From the NCBI RefSeq assembly GCF_045066735.1, contig NZ_JBISHH010000025.1, positions 558,001 through 622,000 of the forward strand: a DNA stretch of 64,000 nt, in the 5' to 3' direction. The stretch's first letter is position 1, and each line of letters begins with the position of its first letter. Source of the stretch: Algibacter sp045066735 (lineage in GTDB: Bacteria > Bacteroidota > Bacteroidia > Flavobacteriales > Flavobacteriaceae). A program made the translations under genes and the position numbers. Below are positions 62,149-64,000 of the stretch, piece by piece. The notes beneath the pieces are model-generated. The model was not told where the DNA came from. It did no database searches and was given only the letters and a program-made list of their open reading frames with translations.

Positions 62149-62161
62149 CAAAAAAAAGCAT

Positions 62162-62191
62162 AAAAAAAGCGCACTTTAAAAAAAATGCGCT
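62162..62191 (-). terminator. Terminator after leuB
   Basis: On the minus strand AGCGCA / TGCGCT with a 12-base loop, followed by six or seven T. Confidence 0.75.
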
Positions 62192-62241
62192 GTATAAGGG
62201 TTTCCTGAAATTATAATGTTCTGCGTGACTAACTCAAGTAA

Positions 62242-63360
62242 TTAAATAATAGTGGATTGCCCTAAATGTATGTTGGTAAAGTTTAGATTGGTTTCGTCGG
62301 GATGATTTATAAAATCTTCGATGAAATCTCCAACCTTGGTGGTGCTAATGTTATCGTATTTGTTATTTAAATCGGGTGTGGTAATATGTAATTTTAATGA
62401 TTTATCGACACCTTCGCGAACACGGTTGGCTTCTTCATCTAAACCAAAGTGATCTAGCAGCATGGCAGCCGATAGAATGGATGCAATTGGATTAGCAATG
62501 CCTTTATTTGCTGCTTTGGTATATGCGCCGTGAATAGGCTCGAACATAGCGTGTTTATCGCCTAATGATGCTGAGGCCAATAGGCCTATTGAACCAACAA
62601 TAACGCTAGCTTCTTCAGAAAGAATATCGCCAAACATATTTTCGGTTAAAATCACATCAAATTGTCTTGGGTTGATAATGAGTTCCATAGCGGCATTATC
62701 AATATACATGTATTTTAATTTTACGTCTGGATATTGCGGTGCAATTTCTTGCACGATGCGTCTCCAAAGGCGTGAGCTTTCCAAAACGTTTGCTTTATCT
62801 ACTAGCGTAATTTTCTTTTTTCTAGACTGTGCCGCTTTAAATGCTGCGTGGGTAATACGCTCGATTTCGTACCTGTTGTAAGTACAAGTATCGGTTGCAG
62901 TGTTACCATCTTCACTTAGTGTGCGTTCTCCAAAATAAATACCACCAGTAAGTTCGCGATAAATTAAAATATCTACATCTTTAATTTGCTTTACTTTTAG
63001 AGAAGATTTACTTAGTAAATCTTCATAAGCTATTACTGGGCGTATGTTTGTGTGTAAACCTAGCTCTTTTCTAATCCGTAATAAACCTTGTTCTGGGCGT
63101 ATTTTTGCATTAGGATCCAAATCGAAAGAGGTACGGCCAATGGCTCCAAAAAGCACAGCATCGGCGTTTTTACAAGTGTCTATGGTTTCTTGGGGTAACG
63201 GATTACCTGTTTTGTCTATAGCGCCTGCGCCCACTGAACCATGATTGAAAGTAAATATGTGATTAAAATCCATAGCAATGGCTTTTAATACCTTAACGGC
63301 TTGCGCGGTGACCTCTGGGCCAATTCCATCGCCTGGCAATACGGCTATATTTAATTTCAT
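62242..63360 (-). CDS. leuB: 3-isopropylmalate dehydrogenase
   Basis: Oxidative decarboxylation step of leucine synthesis. It has 372 residues with LPGDGIGPEVTAQAVK (residues 8-23), FGERTLSEDGNTATDTCTY, DKANVLESSRLWR and the NAD-site GDKHAMFEPIHGA. It follows leuA on the minus strand with a 51-base gap that includes its own -7 element and a palindrome. Confidence 0.96.
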   Translation of the reverse strand: MKLNIAVLPGDGIGPEVTAQAVKVLKAIAMDFNHIFTFNHGSVGAGAIDKTGNPLPQETIDTCKNADAVLFGAIGRTSFDLDPNAKIRPEQGLLRIRKELGLHTNIRPVIAYEDLLSKSSLKVKQIKDVDILIYRELTGGIYFGERTLSEDGNTATDTCTYNRYEIERITHAAFKAAQSRKKKITLVDKANVLESSRLWRRIVQEIAPQYPDVKLKYMYIDNAAMELIINPRQFDVILTENMFGDILSEEASVIVGSIGLLASASLGDKHAMFEPIHGAYTKAANKGIANPIASILSAAMLLDHFGLDEEANRVREGVDKSLKLHITTPDLNNKYDNISTTKVGDFIEDFINHPDETNLNFTNIHLGQSTII

Positions 63361-63380
63361 GTATTAGAATTTATTTTTTA

Positions 63381-63388
63381 CAAAGATA
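63381..63388 (-). promoter_or_regulatory. -7 element (TATCTTTG) of leuB with adjacent palindrome
   Basis: Perfect TAnnTTTG on the minus strand, 20 bases before the leuB ATG. It abuts the palindrome AATGCG-TAG-CGCATT (63388-63402), which would lie just upstream of the -7 element. Confidence 0.45.
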
Positions 63389-63411
63389 ATGCGTAGCGCA
63401 TTACTTTTGAA

Positions 63412-64000
63412 TTACGATGACACAATTTCGTTATAAATTTTACTGCTTTCTATAATTTTATGAATATCGCTATCTACAACTTCTTTTTTCTTATCGGCGT
63501 AGTCTAAGAAATTCGTATAAATTACGTCTAATTGAAGTTTAGTTAACTCGTACCCAACATTTTTTGCTCTGTAAGCAAGAGCAGCGCGACCACTGCGAGC
63601 TGTTAATACAATAGCAGACTCTGTTACACCAACATCTTTAGGATCGATAATTTCGTAAGTTTCACGGTTTTTTATCACACCATCTTGGTGAATTCCTGAG
63701 CTGTGTGCAAAAGCATTAGCACCAACAATCGCTTTGTTAGGTTGGGTGTAAATCCCCATGCTGTCGGATACCAATTGGCTTAAGCCGTAAAGCATTTCTG
63801 TTTTAATGTTGGTATCTAAGTTTAGGTATGGGTGTTGTTTTAAAATCATAACAACTTCTTCTAAAGCAGTGTTACCAGCACGTTCGCCAATACCGTTAAT
63901 AGTACACTCTATTTGGCGCGCACCATTAATTACACCTTCTATAGAGTTAGCTGTTGCTAAACCTAAATCGTTATGGCAGTGACAAGATAAAATAGCTTTG
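63412..64000 (-). CDS. leuA: 2-isopropylmalate synthase, 3' part (gene runs off the right edge)
   Basis: The minus-strand frame is open from the window edge to the stop at 63412, giving the last 196 or so residues. It includes the metal-binding block SCHCHNDLGLATAN and GIGERAGNTALEEVV, typical of LeuA, followed by SGIHQDGVIKNRETYE. The protein ends soon after (SKIYNEIVSS), so the C-terminal LeuA regulatory domain that binds leucine in the classical enzyme is missing. This looks like the short LeuA form. The start is outside the window. Confidence 0.93.
   Translation of the reverse strand, partial: KAILSCHCHNDLGLATANSIEGVINGARQIECTINGIGERAGNTALEEVVMILKQHPYLNLDTNIKTEMLYGLSQLVSDSMGIYTQPNKAIVGANAFAHSSGIHQDGVIKNRETYEIIDPKDVGVTESAIVLTARSGRAALAYRAKNVGYELTKLQLDVIYTNFLDYADKKKEVVDSDIHKIIESSKIYNEIVSS

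Noticed and set aside
1..64000. CRISPR arrays, phage genes, transposases, tRNA genes
   Set aside because: Looked for by eye; no regularly spaced direct repeats, integrase or transposase motifs, or cloverleaf candidates were found. A tRNAscan run would settle the last point.

Overview
The window looks like a chromosome segment of a marine-type Flavobacteriaceae (Bacteroidota). The DNA is AT-rich, starts have no Shine-Dalgarno sequence, and many genes follow the Bacteroidota promoter pattern TTG-N19-TAnnTTTG. Other lineage signs are a DUF5606 gene, a short ketoglutarate-free leucine/isoleucine set, class II long ketol-acid reductoisomerase, and an N-succinylornithine-type arginine pathway. No prophage, insertion sequence, CRISPR array or tRNA was seen.

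Layout. 1-8.4 kb: housekeeping genes on the + strand (ruvX, def, a DUF5606 gene, a Crp/Fnr regulator, a repeat-containing lipoprotein, tgt, an LptF/LptG permease, a DMT transporter, accA), with one outer-membrane barrel gene on the minus strand. 8.5-13.7 kb: dnaB, a protein usually labelled asparagine synthetase B (TTG start behind a 13-bp hairpin), an EF-hand protein, YjbQ, a YHS protein and a LysE-type transporter. 13.8-17.0 kb, minus strand: thrS-infC-rpmI-rplT, with infC starting at a non-canonical ATA. 17.0-18.45 kb: a 1.4-kb non-coding island with a dispersed structured repeat, two rrn-type promoters and a shortened 5S rRNA-like gene. 18.45-20.5 kb: a DsbD N-domain protein and metK preceded by a SAM-II-like riboswitch. 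21.0-27.85 kb: ilvD-ilvB-ilvN-ilvC-ilvA. 27.8-31.3 kb: a GT90 glycosyltransferase, gapN and an azurin lipoprotein.

31.6-48.6 kb is the accessory part. It holds a PVC-type cytochrome c dehydrogenase, a cupin/JmjC gene with an early in-frame stop, a beta-propeller fused to a cupredoxin, a DUF1080 lipoprotein, a TonB receptor without SusD, a divergent AraC regulator, and the operon MFS-Gfo/Idh/MocA-TIM barrel-DUF1080-ThuA. Together these look like an uptake and oxidation/elimination route for glycosides through 3-keto-sugars.

48.7-60.3 kb is one long arginine plus proline operon (GNAT-argG-argC-proC-argD-proA-proB-argF'-argB-argE-argH). It has a consensus promoter, a possible leader peptide and attenuator-like hairpins. 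Several spacers inside the operon carry short palindromes or repeat copies. 60.3-64 kb: a secreted hypothetical protein, a bile-acid:Na+ symporter-family protein, and leuB and partial leuA on the minus strand; leuA runs off the right edge.

The observations most worth following are the family of about 80-140-nt structured repeats with matched variable arms, the orphan 5S-like unit, the arg leader, the SAM-II variant, the ATA start of infC, and the keto-glycoside locus.
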